From a bacterium 1XD8-76 (GTDB lineage: Bacteria; Bacillota; Clostridia; Lachnospirales; Lachnospiraceae), in the NCBI GenBank assembly GCA_003611955.1, contig RAZE01000005.1, positions 1 to 64,000 on the forward strand: a stretch of 64,000 bases of DNA. The letters are read 5' to 3'. Within the stretch, counting starts at the first letter, position 1. Each line of letters starts with the position of its first letter. A model generated the notes under the pieces. That model made no database searches. It worked only from the letters and a program-made list of their open reading frames with translations, and was not told the DNA's origin. Below are positions 1-9,133 of this stretch, piece by piece. A program made the position numbers and the translations under genes.

Positions 1-122
1 AGGTTTATTAAGGTTACCCTTTTCCCTGAAAATCTTTTTAAAATAACTCTTGACTATTTACCAAATTGCTTTTCCATTAGACAATAACATTTTTTTCGCG
101 CCATTACAATAGCCGACACCCG

Positions 123-1226
123 CTAAAACCCAATCTTCATGGACTGCCCTTCCACATAAACACCTTCCGACAGTTTAAGCGGCAGTTTCTGGTCTGCGGT
201 AAAACCGAGCGTCTCCCCGTCCCGCAGAACCGCTCCATGTCTGATCAGATAAGCGGAAACATTCCACATCAGATCATAAACTTCCGAGGGCTGGCGGTGG
301 CTGTGTATAATCTCAAGTTCCTCTCTGCCGAAGGAGCGCATACCGTTTGTCCAACTGCTGACCCCCTTCTCATCCCGATATAATCCCACAAACACCAGAT
401 CGCCCAAAGGCGGCTCCCCTTCCTTCATAACCATCGCCGACTCCATAAAGTGCTCCGGCAGCCATACCGTACCACAGTCATAGATTCCCAGAACATTCGG
501 CGCTTTCAGACAGGCACAGGCCACTTTCACAAAAAGCTCCCCCGCCTCCAGAGGCGCATGTCCCCTTCCCAGCACTGCCACCAACAGATGGGCCTGATGG
601 GCCTTCGCGGCGGCAATGGATGCCTCCCTGGTCATAAAATTGCTGTTTGCCCAGTACTCCGCTTCCCCACCCGGAACCTTCGCCTCCATCAGCCCCACCG
701 TAGCCATCATGCCATTTACCTCAAAGGCAAGGGCGATACCGTCTCTTTCACTCCTCGGATTTGCGGCATCCTCCGGACATTCGATCCCCCAGTCCTCCCG
801 AAGAACCGCCCGGAATTTCTCCACATCAAACTCCGGCGAAGACAACAATACAAATCCCACAAAACTTCCTCCTGCGGATTTCGCGCTGTCATCTCCCTCT
901 TCCTGTTCTTTCGCCCTCTCCATCCAGTATTTTCTGATCTTTTCCACCATCGCCACGCATTTTTCCTGCGCCGTGGACGGATCATAATCCTCCATCTCGC
1001 TGTAAATATGGCCGCAATGTCCCACGCCATCGCCCTCATAGCCGCCGCAGACTGCCACCTTCCAGGAACCTAAAATCGACTTTTTAAACTTAAAAATATA
1101 ATAGTGCAGATCGTGCAGATCAAACTCTCCCGCTATCTCCAGCTTCGCCGGTTTCTTTCCCAGCTCCTGCGGATGAGAAAGCCACTCCTCCATCACCGCC
1201 GCCGCATACTCTCTCTGTGTCGTCAT
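123..1226 (-). CDS. DUF4261-type protein of unknown function
   Basis: A 367-residue soluble protein with no signal peptide or membrane segment. The N-terminal ~110 residues look like a separate small domain rich in aromatic residues. From about residue 120 the sequence (GFVLLSSPEFD, then a region rich in Ala, Gly and Trp with AYWANSNFMT-like character, then LLVAVLG and a C-terminal WNVSAYLIRHGAVL stretch) resembles the DUF4261 family, recognised from memory only. No enzymatic motif is evident. It is the last gene of the leftward hisZ-hisG-hisD run, 82 bases after the DUF1835-type gene, and I see no terminator in the 122 bases beyond its stop. The ATG start is taken because an in-frame alternative closer to the domain is lacking. 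Function unknown. Confidence 0.6.
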   Translation of the reverse strand: MTTQREYAAAVMEEWLSHPQELGKKPAKLEIAGEFDLHDLHYYIFKFKKSILGSWKVAVCGGYEGDGVGHCGHIYSEMEDYDPSTAQEKCVAMVEKIRKYWMERAKEQEEGDDSAKSAGGSFVGFVLLSSPEFDVEKFRAVLREDWGIECPEDAANPRSERDGIALAFEVNGMMATVGLMEAKVPGGEAEYWANSNFMTREASIAAAKAHQAHLLVAVLGRGHAPLEAGELFVKVACACLKAPNVLGIYDCGTVWLPEHFMESAMVMKEGEPPLGDLVFVGLYRDEKGVSSWTNGMRSFGREELEIIHSHRQPSEVYDLMWNVSAYLIRHGAVLRDGETLGFTADQKLPLKLSEGVYVEGQSMKIGF

Positions 1227-1308
1227 CTATTTGCCCCCTGATCCTTTCTCTTTTAAAATATACATGCAGTCAATGGCACCATTGGGTCTCTTCGCTGTGC
1301 CCGCCGGC

Positions 1309-2196
1309 TCAGCCTACGGCGCAGATCACCCTCGCATATTTATTCTCCGAATCTTCGACAATCTCTATCTTCCCCTGTCCGATATAGTGCTCGATCCGCC
1401 GGGCATACCACCAGTCCCCCACACCGATCTGTGTGTGCCCGAGGATATTGCCGATCACTCTGCCCTCCGTTGTGGGAGCATCCCCCAGCCACCTCCATAT
1501 CAGAAAATCATAGAATTCCTCCGAAACACTGACAACTTTTCCGTTCACCACAGCGCGGAGGGGACTGTTCTCTTCAACCAACCCGTCCCACAGCATGGCA
1601 TACATGCGTATCTCTTCCCTGGAGAGAGGCTTCTCACAGGGCAAAAATGCCGCAAACTCCTCCGCCGGGATATCATTCCAACTGTGATAGGAGACGATCG
1701 CCTTATCGCGAACCACATACTCCGGAAGCTTCACCGCCGATATCTCGTTCTCATACCCCTCCAGCATCCGGCACAGACTGTAAAATCCGCATCTGGAATA
1801 GGGGGCGTCGCTGTACCATATCCTGACAGATTCCCTATCCTCCAAAAAATGTTTCAGACGCTGCAGTTCCTTTGCATACTGATCGCAAACGTCTCTCAAC
1901 TCCCTCTCTGCCTCTTCCTCCTGCGCCCACTGATCCTGCGCATACATCGAATAGATCAGTTCCCTTCGGTACGGACTTTCCACAGGTTCCGCGATATCTC
2001 CTATATCCATCATAAAGTTGAGACAGACAACCGCCTTCGCCGTCCCCTCGATCCAACCGGCAAACGGTTTCTTTGGCGGCGTCTTTTTTCCCGCCATCCA
2101 GACGGACACAGGGCCGTTTATCGTTCCGATGACCACTTTATTTTTTGCCGCTTTCATGGCGCCGGCTTCGCTCTCACCAAACAAAACTTCGATCAT
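1309..2196 (-). CDS. DUF1835/DUF3658 domain protein
   Basis: A 295-residue cytosolic protein. The first ~20 residues (MIEVLFGESEAGAMK) match the start of DUF1835 proteins, and the last ~70 residues (ending IGVGDWWYARRIEHYI and a short strand) match DUF3658, which commonly follows DUF1835 in Firmicutes. The middle has the E/D-rich helices usual for the family. No catalytic role is known for either domain. The start lies 17 bases after the hisD stop, so it is probably cotranscribed with hisD, though nothing ties it to histidine synthesis. The next gene also carries a DUF, so these two may be a small accessory pair trailing the his genes. The domain call is from memory of the family. Confidence 0.7.
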   Translation of the reverse strand: MIEVLFGESEAGAMKAAKNKVVIGTINGPVSVWMAGKKTPPKKPFAGWIEGTAKAVVCLNFMMDIGDIAEPVESPYRRELIYSMYAQDQWAQEEEAERELRDVCDQYAKELQRLKHFLEDRESVRIWYSDAPYSRCGFYSLCRMLEGYENEISAVKLPEYVVRDKAIVSYHSWNDIPAEEFAAFLPCEKPLSREEIRMYAMLWDGLVEENSPLRAVVNGKVVSVSEEFYDFLIWRWLGDAPTTEGRVIGNILGHTQIGVGDWWYARRIEHYIGQGKIEIVEDSENKYARVICAVG

Positions 2197-2212
2197 GTCA
2201 ACCTGAAACCTC

Positions 2213-3502
2213 TCACTGAAACCGTACCGCCACCGAATTGGCGTGGGCTGTCAGCCCCTCGCTCTTTGCAAACCGCTCGATATCCTCATGGTCGCGCAAA
2301 AGCGCTTCCCTGGAATAGGAGATGATGCTCGTCTTCTTGATAAAATCATCCACGCCAAGCGGCGAGAAAAACTTCGCTGTTCCGTTCGTCGGCAGAATAT
2401 GGTTTGGTCCCGCAAAATAATCCCCCAGAGGTTCCGAGGAATACTCCCCCAAAAAGATCGCCCCGGCGTTTTTCACCTTCGTCATGGTCTCGAAGGGATT
2501 CCTCGTCAGAATCTCCATATGCTCCGACGCAATATCGTTCGCCGCGTCCACCGCCTCATCCATGCTTTCCGCCACCAGAATATAACCGTAATTATCCAAC
2601 GACTTTCTGATGATCTCCTCCCTGGAGAGCTGCCTTGTAAAATTCTCCACTTCCTCCGAAACCTTCTCGGCAAATTCCATGGAATCCGTGATCAGAATAG
2701 CGCTGGCGAGCTCGTCGTGCTCCGCCTGCGACAAGAGATCCGCCGCCGCGTATCTGGGATTCGCGTATTTATCCGCCAATATCAAGATCTCGCTGGGGCC
2801 TGCCACCGAATCGATGCTCACATACCCGAACACAGCCTTTTTCGCCAGCGCCACAAAAATATTGCCGGGCCCGGTGATCTTATCCACCTTCGGGATGGAC
2901 TCCGTGCCGAATGCCATCGCCGCGATCGCCTGGGCACCGCCCGCTTTATAGACTTTGTCCACCCCCGCAATATCCGCCGCCACAAGCGTTCCGGGATTCA
3001 CCTTCCCATCCTTTCCCGGCGGCGTCGTCATGATGATCTCCGCAACCCCCGCCACCTTCGCCGGCACCACGTTCATCAGCACGCTGGAAGGATACGCCGC
3101 CTTCCCGCCGGGCACATAGACGCCCGCCCGCCCGAGCGGTGTGATCCGCTGTCCTAAGATGGAGCCGTCCGGCTTTGTCGCAAAAAAGCTCTGCCTGACC
3201 TGCTTCTCATGGTACGCTCTGATATTCTCCGCCGACCTTTTCATCGTCCCGATCAGTTCCTCATCCAGCGCCCGGTAGGCCTCCTCTATCTCCGCCCTCG
3301 TCACCACCAGGTTCTTTGCCGTCAGCTCACACTTATCAAACTGCTTTGTATAGTCAAAAACCGCCTGATCCCCTCTCGCTCTGACCTGCTCGATGATCCC
3401 GTTCACCGTCTCCTCGTACTCCCCATAATGACTGGGACTCCGTTTCAGCAGATCCTCCAGTATATTCTTTTTTGTTTCTCCGGTCAGCTCTATGATTCTC
3501 AT
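2213..3502 (-). CDS. hisD: histidinol dehydrogenase
   Basis: Catalyses the last two steps of histidine synthesis, oxidising L-histidinol through the aldehyde to L-histidine with two NAD and a zinc ion. At 429 residues it has the usual length. Hallmarks visible are PLGRAGVYVPGGKAAYPSS near residue 120, GPGNIFVALAKK, and the SVAGPSEILILAD segment followed by LLSQAEHDELASAIL, whose Gln and His contribute to the zinc site. The C-terminal GPNHILPTNGTAKFFSPLGVD block is also typical. It sits downstream of hisG but is separated from it by two AT-rich non-his genes. The other his genes (A, B, C, F, H, I) are not in the window, so the pathway is split over at least two loci. Confidence 0.97.
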   Translation of the reverse strand: MRIIELTGETKKNILEDLLKRSPSHYGEYEETVNGIIEQVRARGDQAVFDYTKQFDKCELTAKNLVVTRAEIEEAYRALDEELIGTMKRSAENIRAYHEKQVRQSFFATKPDGSILGQRITPLGRAGVYVPGGKAAYPSSVLMNVVPAKVAGVAEIIMTTPPGKDGKVNPGTLVAADIAGVDKVYKAGGAQAIAAMAFGTESIPKVDKITGPGNIFVALAKKAVFGYVSIDSVAGPSEILILADKYANPRYAAADLLSQAEHDELASAILITDSMEFAEKVSEEVENFTRQLSREEIIRKSLDNYGYILVAESMDEAVDAANDIASEHMEILTRNPFETMTKVKNAGAIFLGEYSSEPLGDYFAGPNHILPTNGTAKFFSPLGVDDFIKKTSIISYSREALLRDHEDIERFAKSEGLTAHANSVAVRFQ

Positions 3503-3553
3503 TCCGATATTCCTCCTGTACCTGTTGTTTGCTGTTGTCCAATATACGACCTG

Positions 3554-3826
3554 CTACAATTTCTTCACCATCTCAACCGCAGCAGAAAGCAAACGATATC
3601 TTATATCCTTTTGCATATTCCATTCCCGGGAATCCCATGCCTCACCGCTCACATCATCGCCGGCATACAATAACTGGGCAAGCGGAATATTATAATACCG
3701 GGACACCGCAAAAAAAGCCGCCGGCTGAATCATCGGGTTTTTACCGGTATCAAATTCACATACAGGATACTTATTCTCCAATATCATATCTTCCGCCCCA
3801 TTTATTTCCAACTTCCAGTTTATCAA
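3554..3826 (-). CDS. small hypothetical protein, unrecognised
   Basis: A 90-residue protein I cannot assign. It is acidic to neutral, has no signal or membrane segment, and contains a central [19 protein letters not shown] helix-like stretch and a C-terminal helix ending MVKKL. The start shown is TTG, overlapping the GNAT stop (TTGA), with a weak ribosome site. An ATG thirteen codons in (position 3787) preceded by GGAAG is a fair alternative. It is AT-richer than hisD and hisG on either side and sits with the acetyltransferase between them, so both look like an insertion into a his transcription unit. The tight overlap suggests translational coupling with the acetyltransferase, to which it may be functionally linked. 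Confidence 0.55.
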   Translation of the reverse strand: MINWKLEINGAEDMILENKYPVCEFDTGKNPMIQPAAFFAVSRYYNIPLAQLLYAGDDVSGEAWDSREWNMQKDIRYRLLSAAVEMVKKL

Positions 3827-4320
3827 AATAAATTCTTTCCCATACAGAGAGATTCCGGCATATCTACATACGCACCATAATTAGGAATTTTCTTAAATCC
3901 TAATTTTGAATATATATGACAGGACTCCGCTAAAAGTTCTCCGGTTTCTAAAATCATTTTCTTATATCCCAGCTCTTTCGCCCACTCTATCAACCTGGAA
4001 ACCAACTCCGTTCCGATTCCTTTTCCTTGTTCGTTTGGTATAACAAACACTCTTTTTAGCTCTATCGTATTTTCATCATAAGAACGTATACAACCACCGC
4101 CAATCGGATGATTGCCTCGGTAAACTACTATCGCTTCACTTATTTTATCAATCAGGTTATATTGAGCATATTTATCTCGTTTAATTATTTTTCCCACCCG
4201 CAAATCTAAATCTTCGTCAAGCTGCCTGCAATTTTCTATAAAATCCTTGTTATTTCCATCACATCTCAAAAATACAATTTCACTCACCCTATCTTGCTTT
4301 TCATTGTAAATCCTTCTCAT
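3823..4320 (-). CDS. GNAT-family N-acetyltransferase
   Basis: A 165-residue GNAT enzyme, predicted to move an acetyl group from acetyl-CoA to an amine. The acetyl-CoA pyrophosphate loop is visible at about residues 91-106 as [16 protein letters not shown] (the Q/RxxGxG/A signature), followed by the alpha-helix [15 protein letters not shown] and a closing strand [12 protein letters not shown]. The substrate cannot be told from sequence. The start overlaps the hisG stop by ATGA, so translation is probably coupled to hisG. The coding region is distinctly AT-richer than hisG and hisD, which fits acquisition by transfer. The C-terminal part is close to the GNAT proteins often found alone in Clostridia. 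Confidence 0.85.
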   Translation of the reverse strand: MRRIYNEKQDRVSEIVFLRCDGNNKDFIENCRQLDEDLDLRVGKIIKRDKYAQYNLIDKISEAIVVYRGNHPIGGGCIRSYDENTIELKRVFVIPNEQGKGIGTELVSRLIEWAKELGYKKMILETGELLAESCHIYSKLGFKKIPNYGAYVDMPESLCMGKNLF

Positions 4321-4967
4321 TCACAGACCTCTTCCTTCAACCGATGGATCAGTCCACTGATCCGCTCATACTCCATCCGCATGCTCACCGGATTCACGAT
4401 CATCCGCGCAGACAGAGGACAGACCTCCTCCAGAACACCGAGTCCGTTTTCCTTTAATGTCCCGCCGGTCTCCACGATATCCACGATCACATCCGACAGT
4501 CCGACGATCGGTCCCAGCTCCACCGAACCGTTCAACTTGATGATGTCCACCGTCTGATGTTTCTTATTATAGAAATATTCCTTCGCGATCAGCGGGTACT
4601 TTGTCGCCACCCGGATCCGCTCATGGTGCTGTAACAGCTCCGCCGCCGACTCCGGCCCGCAGACGCACATCCGGCATCTGCCGAACCTCAGGTCCAACAC
4701 CTCGTAGACGCGTCTGTTTTCCTCCATGATCGTATCCCTTCCCACCACGCCGATATCCGCCGCGCCGTACTCCACATAGGTCGGCACATCTGGCCCCTTG
4801 GACAGGAAAAATTTCAGCTTCTGTTCCTCATTGACAAAGATCAGCTTCCGGGAATCCTTGTCCTTCATCTCCTCGCAGGTGATCCCGAGCCGCTCCAAAA
4901 GTTCCAGTGTTTTATTCGCAAGCCTGCCTTTCGCCAATGCGAAAGTCAGATATCCGTCATTCTTCAT
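4317..4967 (-). CDS. hisG: ATP phosphoribosyltransferase, short form
   Basis: Catalytic subunit of the first step of histidine synthesis, condensing ATP with PRPP. At 216 residues it is the short HisG form, which lacks the C-terminal histidine-binding domain and needs HisZ for activity and feedback control. Recognisable segments are [18 protein letters not shown] at the N-terminus, [17 protein letters not shown] near residue 65, and the PRPP loop [18 protein letters not shown] near residue 160. hisZ lies immediately upstream with a 3-base gap, consistent with a coexpressed hetero-oligomer. The stop overlaps the start of the GNAT gene. Confidence 0.96.
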   Translation of the reverse strand: MKNDGYLTFALAKGRLANKTLELLERLGITCEEMKDKDSRKLIFVNEEQKLKFFLSKGPDVPTYVEYGAADIGVVGRDTIMEENRRVYEVLDLRFGRCRMCVCGPESAAELLQHHERIRVATKYPLIAKEYFYNKKHQTVDIIKLNGSVELGPIVGLSDVIVDIVETGGTLKENGLGVLEEVCPLSARMIVNPVSMRMEYERISGLIHRLKEEVCE

Positions 4968-4970
4968 AAT

Positions 4971-6164
4971 TTACCTTTCCCCTGCCTCAAAATACTCCAT
5001 CGGGCATTTCCGTTTTTCCGCCAGCTTCCGGTATTCCTCTCTCGTCTTCCCCGCATCTTTCTGCATCATTTCCACACAGACACCGTCCCCCCGCAGTTCC
5101 TTCGCCCGCGCAAGCGCCTCTGCAAACGCCGCCTTTTCATAGACCACCACCGCATGTTTTTCCTTCACGGACAAGGCGATCCTCTGGCTTGCCAGTGCCG
5201 TCATCAGATCGTCCAACACAACCACAAAGCCCACAGCCGGTGCATCCTTTCCGAAAGTCTTTAACAGATTATCGTACCGCCCGCCCTTCACGATGGCATC
5301 CCCCACGCCGTAAGTGTATGCCCGGAATGTCACGCCGGTATAATAATGATACTTGCTGAGCATACCGAAATCAAGGGATATATACTGCTGCACCCCATAG
5401 ACCGTCAACAGCCCGTACAACTGTTTCAACCGTTCTACCGCTTTCAGCGAACGCTCATTGGAGGCAAGCTCCTCCGCCTTGTGGAGCACCTCCACAGAGC
5501 CGAACAGCTCCGTTATCCTGAGAAACGCCTCCCGGTACTCTTCCGCAATACTTTGCTCTTTTAAAATATCCTCGACACCGAAGATATTCTTGCCGCTGAC
5601 GTTCTCCCGCAGGGCGAGTTCCGTCTCCTCGGGCAGCCCCGCCGCCTCGCAGAGCCCTCTGAAATAGTCCGCCTGTCCTATCGTCACCTGGAACTGCAAA
5701 AGCCCCGCACTTTTCAGACATTCTATCAGCATGGCGATCATCTCCGCATCCGCCTCCACGCTGCCATCCCCGATCAGCTCCGCCCCCATCTGGGTGACCT
5801 CGCACAACTTCCCCTGCAGGCTCGAAATATTGGTGAACGTATTTCCCGCATAACAAAACCGGATCGGGAATGTCTCCTCCATAAAATACTTTGCGGCGCA
5901 GCGCGCCATGGAAGGCGTAAAATCCGGCCGAAGCGCCAGTGTGTTTCCTTCCTTGTCAAAAAATTTATATAACTCTTTGGACGGTGTCGTGCCGATCTCC
6001 CTGGAAAACACATCAAAAAACTCAAATGACGGTGTCTGGATATCCTGATAGCCGAAGTTCTTAAACTCCCCGTGTATCAACTCTTCCAATTTCAATTTTC
6101 CCGCGAATTCCCCGCCGTAAATATCTCTGACACCCTCCGGTGTATGTAACAGATTTCGATTCAT
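4971..6164 (-). CDS. hisZ: ATP phosphoribosyltransferase regulatory subunit
   Basis: A 397-residue histidyl-tRNA synthetase paralogue that has no tRNA-charging role and instead activates short HisG and carries histidine feedback. The class II synthetase-like core is visible: TPEGVRDIYGGEF at the start, FEFFDVFSREIGTTPSKELYKFFD, LALRPDFTPSMARCAAKYF (motif 2-like region) and GGRYDNLLKTFGKDAPAVGF near residue 300. The C-terminal anticodon-binding domain of true HisRS is replaced by a shorter divergent segment. It lies 6 bases downstream of the nucleoside phosphorylase gene and directly upstream of hisG. Its shape and neighbour rule out hisS. Confidence 0.95.
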   Translation of the reverse strand: MNRNLLHTPEGVRDIYGGEFAGKLKLEELIHGEFKNFGYQDIQTPSFEFFDVFSREIGTTPSKELYKFFDKEGNTLALRPDFTPSMARCAAKYFMEETFPIRFCYAGNTFTNISSLQGKLCEVTQMGAELIGDGSVEADAEMIAMLIECLKSAGLLQFQVTIGQADYFRGLCEAAGLPEETELALRENVSGKNIFGVEDILKEQSIAEEYREAFLRITELFGSVEVLHKAEELASNERSLKAVERLKQLYGLLTVYGVQQYISLDFGMLSKYHYYTGVTFRAYTYGVGDAIVKGGRYDNLLKTFGKDAPAVGFVVVLDDLMTALASQRIALSVKEKHAVVVYEKAAFAEALARAKELRGDGVCVEMMQKDAGKTREEYRKLAEKRKCPMEYFEAGER

Positions 6165-6170
6165 ATTTCC

Positions 6171-6968
6171 TCACTTCCCGCTGTCCGCCTGATCCCCGCG
6201 TGTGTTTTCTTTTATCAATACCTCCGCAAGCCGCAGCGCTGTCTCAAAACAATTTATCTGATGTCTTCTCTCCTCCGCAGTTCCCAGACTGATATTCTGC
6301 CAAACCTCTCCATCCACGAGATCGCTCGCGAAAAAGAAAGGATACAGCTCCCACCGTTTAAAAGTACACAGGGCCTGCAGTCCGGCGCTCTCCATCTCCA
6401 CCGCAATACACCCGTCCGCCTTCCTCCTTGCCGCATTCGCCTCCGTCTCCCGGTATATGGCATCGGTCGTCCAGCTTCTCCCGCACACATGCGGAACAGA
6501 CAGCTTATCAAACAGCTCTGAAATTTTTTTGCTGTTTGTTATCTCCATGTAATCGCCTGCTTTCTGATAATGATAGGAAAAGCCCTCATCCCTGTAACTC
6601 TCCGTGGGAATTATCAGCTTACCGTCTGTCATGCTGTGATCCAGCGAACCGCAGGAACCGAATACTATGAAATTCGTCGCGCCGGTCAGATAACTCACTT
6701 CCTCCATGATACAGCCCGCACAGGCCGCTCCGATCGGTGACATATAAAATAATATCTTGTGCTCCCCTCCTAAGAGTGAATACACCGGTATTTTTCCATT
6801 TGCAGTGAATGCACAGACTTCCTCCCTATGATCGTATCTTTTCAAAACGTCCTGCAAAACCTCGCAGGAAAATGTCGCGATACAGATGTCGGAGATATTG
6901 CCTTTTGTGTATAAATCATCCGGACCAATCAGCGGCCGCGATTCATCAAAACTATCCGTAATACTCAT
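6171..6968 (-). CDS. nucleoside phosphorylase-like protein
   Basis: A 265-residue member of the PNP/UDP phosphorylase superfamily, expected to cleave a nucleoside with phosphate to base plus ribose-1-phosphate. Family features include the phosphate/ribose loop region FIVFGSCGSLDHSMTDGKLI near residue 100 and the base-binding block CIAVEMESAGLQALCTFK near residue 185, with the VEMES signature of the superfamily. The substrate is not clear: the sequence is closer to uridine phosphorylase-like members than to trimeric PNP. It is the first gene of the hisZ-hisG-hisD run, only 6 bases before hisZ. HisG consumes ATP and PRPP, so a link to ribose or purine salvage is conceivable but is inference. 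Confidence 0.82.
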   Translation of the reverse strand: MSITDSFDESRPLIGPDDLYTKGNISDICIATFSCEVLQDVLKRYDHREEVCAFTANGKIPVYSLLGGEHKILFYMSPIGAACAGCIMEEVSYLTGATNFIVFGSCGSLDHSMTDGKLIIPTESYRDEGFSYHYQKAGDYMEITNSKKISELFDKLSVPHVCGRSWTTDAIYRETEANAARRKADGCIAVEMESAGLQALCTFKRWELYPFFFASDLVDGEVWQNISLGTAEERRHQINCFETALRLAEVLIKENTRGDQADSGK

Positions 6969-6997
6969 CCTGCTCTCCGTTCCACTTCTAATTTCTA

Positions 6998-7025
6998 TTT
7001 ATAGTATACCCTGAAGATCAAACAA
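6998..7025 (-). promoter_or_regulatory. possible secondary promoter near the phosphorylase gene
   Basis: On the minus strand a TATAAA -10 lies at 6998-7003, with a TTGTTT-like -35 about 16 bases upstream. It falls inside the leader made by the stronger promoter at 7122-7150. The -35 match is poor, so this is tentative. Confidence 0.25.
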
Positions 7026-7121
7026 CCAGGCTGTTATGGTCATTCCACCCTTGCCTGCAGAAATAAATTCTCCCCGGCGCTTCATCGAGTTAATACATTA
7101 CCGCGCAAAAGTAACGTATCA

Positions 7122-7150
7122 ATTATAGAGAACAAATGCACCCCTGTCAA
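7122..7150 (-). promoter_or_regulatory. consensus sigma-A promoter for the his run
   Basis: Minus-strand TTGACA at 7145-7150 and TATAAT at 7122-7127 with a 17-base spacer, a perfect match to the vegetative consensus. The -35 box overlaps the recU stop codon. It would start an mRNA near 7115 with a leader of roughly 145 bases before the nucleoside phosphorylase start at 6968. I looked for a T-box in that leader and found only a poor AGGGTGGAA resemblance. Confidence 0.85.
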
Positions 7151-7680
7151 GCCCTGTCGTCCAGATCTTTCTGCAGCATATCCAGATACGGGATCAAAAT
7201 CCCCTGTCTGCGCGGAATGAAATACTCGGGATTCAGCTCATCGAACCGGAAACTCTTCCTGCCGCCTTTCAGTTTTCTGTCCCAGAAATAATAAAGCATC
7301 TCAAAGGGCAGATAATAGAACTGATCCCTGTGCGTATAGTAGATCAGAAAAAAGGCCACACCTCCCTGTCTTTCAAACTTCTGCATGAAATCCACCTGAT
7401 GGTCGTGGATATTCTGCAGGGAGAACGTGTCCACAGCGCACTCCTTCGCGTCGAAACAGACCGGAATGCCCTGTACCGCTCCAATGTAGTCCACCGTGCT
7501 CTTCTGGTCAAAGTAGGCCAGCGTGATATGCCTGGATTCCTTGTCCATCTTGATCGGCGTGATCGGCGTTGGAATCTTCTGGATCAACGCCAGGCCTGCC
7601 TCCGCATATTTTTCATTTGTCCTGTTGATCATATCCTCCAGGGCGGAACCCCGGAGTCCCCTGCTCTTCCATGTGGGCAT
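7147..7680 (-). CDS. recU: Holliday junction resolvase RecU
   Basis: A 177-residue nuclease that cuts four-way junctions during recombination and repair in Firmicutes, working with RuvAB (ruvA and ruvB are at 38.5-40.2 kb). The PD-(D/E)xK core is visible as STVDYIG (Asp64) followed by VCFDAKEC (Asp77, Lys79, Glu80). The N-terminal motif SRGLRGSALEDMINRTNEKY is the family's DNA-binding arm, and FFLIYYTHRDQFYYLPF follows the nuclease core. In many Firmicutes recU sits next to a class A PBP gene. Here it does not: its upstream neighbour is a MATE exporter. Confidence 0.93.
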   Translation of the reverse strand: MPTWKSRGLRGSALEDMINRTNEKYAEAGLALIQKIPTPITPIKMDKESRHITLAYFDQKSTVDYIGAVQGIPVCFDAKECAVDTFSLQNIHDHQVDFMQKFERQGGVAFFLIYYTHRDQFYYLPFEMLYYFWDRKLKGGRKSFRFDELNPEYFIPRRQGILIPYLDMLQKDLDDRA

Positions 7681-7704
7681 TTTTCACCACTCAATCTTTC
7701 TTTT

Positions 7705-9105
7705 TTAAATACTGACTTTATAGACGCGCGCCTTTCTCTCGATCCATACAAAGGCGATGACACAGATCACCACCGATACCACCGAGCCGGTGACTGTAGC
7801 AAGCCCCATGGGAAACAGCGTGTCCGCAAACAGTTTCGATGCCAGGTAGACCAACGGAATACGGGCGCACACGATGGCGACCGCATTGTGCAAAAAGGAA
7901 AGCCCTGACATCCCTCTGGCGCAGAAATACCCGCTGAAACAAAAATGCACGCCCGCGAACACACAGTCCCAGACATAGCCCTTCAGATACTGTCCGCCCA
8001 GCCGCACGACCTCCGGCTCGCCCCGGAAGATGCCGACCACCGGCTCCGCAAAAAACTGCATCAGAAGCGCTGAAACCGTACCGAAAACCACCGCCGCGAT
8101 CATCGCATACTTCAACGTCTGCTTCGCCCGCTCCTTCTTTCCGGCCCCGATATTCTGCGCCGCCAGTGCCGACACGGAGGAGAGCAGTGAGGAAGGTACC
8201 AAAAACAGAATGCCGATGATCTTCTCCACCACACCCACTGCCGCCGCGTCGAAAAGCCCTCTCCGGTTGGCGATCACCGTGATCAGCAAAAAGGAGATCT
8301 GGATAAACCCATCCTGCATTGCCACGGGAACGCCGATCGCCAGAAGCTTCCCCATCACCGTCCTCTGAGGCTTGAAATCCTCCGCGGACAGCCGGATATG
8401 CTGCATCCCCTTGTCCGTCCTGATGCGCAGGAACGCTGCCGCCACACTGATCGTCTGTGCCAGCGTCGTCCCCAGTGCGGCGCCCGCCGCTCCCATCCCC
8501 AGCGCGCCGATAAAAAGATAATCTAACGCAATATTGGAGACACACGCCACCGCGATAAAATACATGGGGCTTCTGGAATCCCCCATCCCCCGGAAGATCG
8601 AGCTGATAATATTGTAGGCAGTGATAAAGGGAATCCCGATAAAACAGATCGTCAGATAGGAGACCGTGCTCTCCACCGCCTCCGCCGGCGTGGACATCAC
8701 CGACACAATGGGCCTGATGCACAGGGTGAGAATCACCGCGGACAACACGGAAAGGCTTAAAAACAAAACCACTGTATTTCCGATCGCCGCGAACATCCGC
8801 TTCTCGTTTTTCGCCCCCGCCTCATGGCCGATGGAAACCGTAGTCCCCATGGCAAGCCCCACGATCATCACCGTGATCATATGCATGATCTGACTGCCGA
8901 TGGAGACGGCCGTGGTGCTCTCCACCGCGTCGAACTGTCCCACGATATACAGATCCGCCATCCCGTACAGTGTCTGCAGAAAATAGGAGAAAAAATAGGG
9001 GATCGAAAACGAAAGCAGTGTCCCAAATACATTTCCCGTTGTCAGATCCGATCTCCATTCCCGTCTCATCTCTTTCGCCCCATCCTTCCGTATCTTCTGC
9101 GCCAA
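7705..9105 (-). CDS. MATE-family multidrug efflux transporter
   Basis: A 466-residue integral membrane protein with about twelve hydrophobic segments arranged as two halves, expected to export cationic compounds using a sodium or proton gradient. The first half begins with LLSFSIPYFFSYFLQTLYGMADLYIVGQF, typical of the DinF/NorM-like group, and the second half restarts near residue 235 with LLAIGVPVAMQDGFIQ. The start shown is TTG with a GTGAG ribosome site close by. An ATG at 9069 (MRREWRSDL) is the alternative. The gene lies 24 bases upstream of recU. Substrate unknown. Confidence 0.88.
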   Translation of the reverse strand: MAQKIRKDGAKEMRREWRSDLTTGNVFGTLLSFSIPYFFSYFLQTLYGMADLYIVGQFDAVESTTAVSIGSQIMHMITVMIVGLAMGTTVSIGHEAGAKNEKRMFAAIGNTVVLFLSLSVLSAVILTLCIRPIVSVMSTPAEAVESTVSYLTICFIGIPFITAYNIISSIFRGMGDSRSPMYFIAVACVSNIALDYLFIGALGMGAAGAALGTTLAQTISVAAAFLRIRTDKGMQHIRLSAEDFKPQRTVMGKLLAIGVPVAMQDGFIQISFLLITVIANRRGLFDAAAVGVVEKIIGILFLVPSSLLSSVSALAAQNIGAGKKERAKQTLKYAMIAAVVFGTVSALLMQFFAEPVVGIFRGEPEVVRLGGQYLKGYVWDCVFAGVHFCFSGYFCARGMSGLSFLHNAVAIVCARIPLVYLASKLFADTLFPMGLATVTGSVVSVVICVIAFVWIERKARVYKVSI

Positions 9106-9133
9106 AACTCACACTGTTTCATCCTATATTACA

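Noticed and set aside
6969..7116. A T-box-like AGGGTGGAA sequence in the his leader
   Set aside because: It lacks the TACCGCG continuation of the T-box consensus, and the leader is too short for stem I plus an antiterminator.
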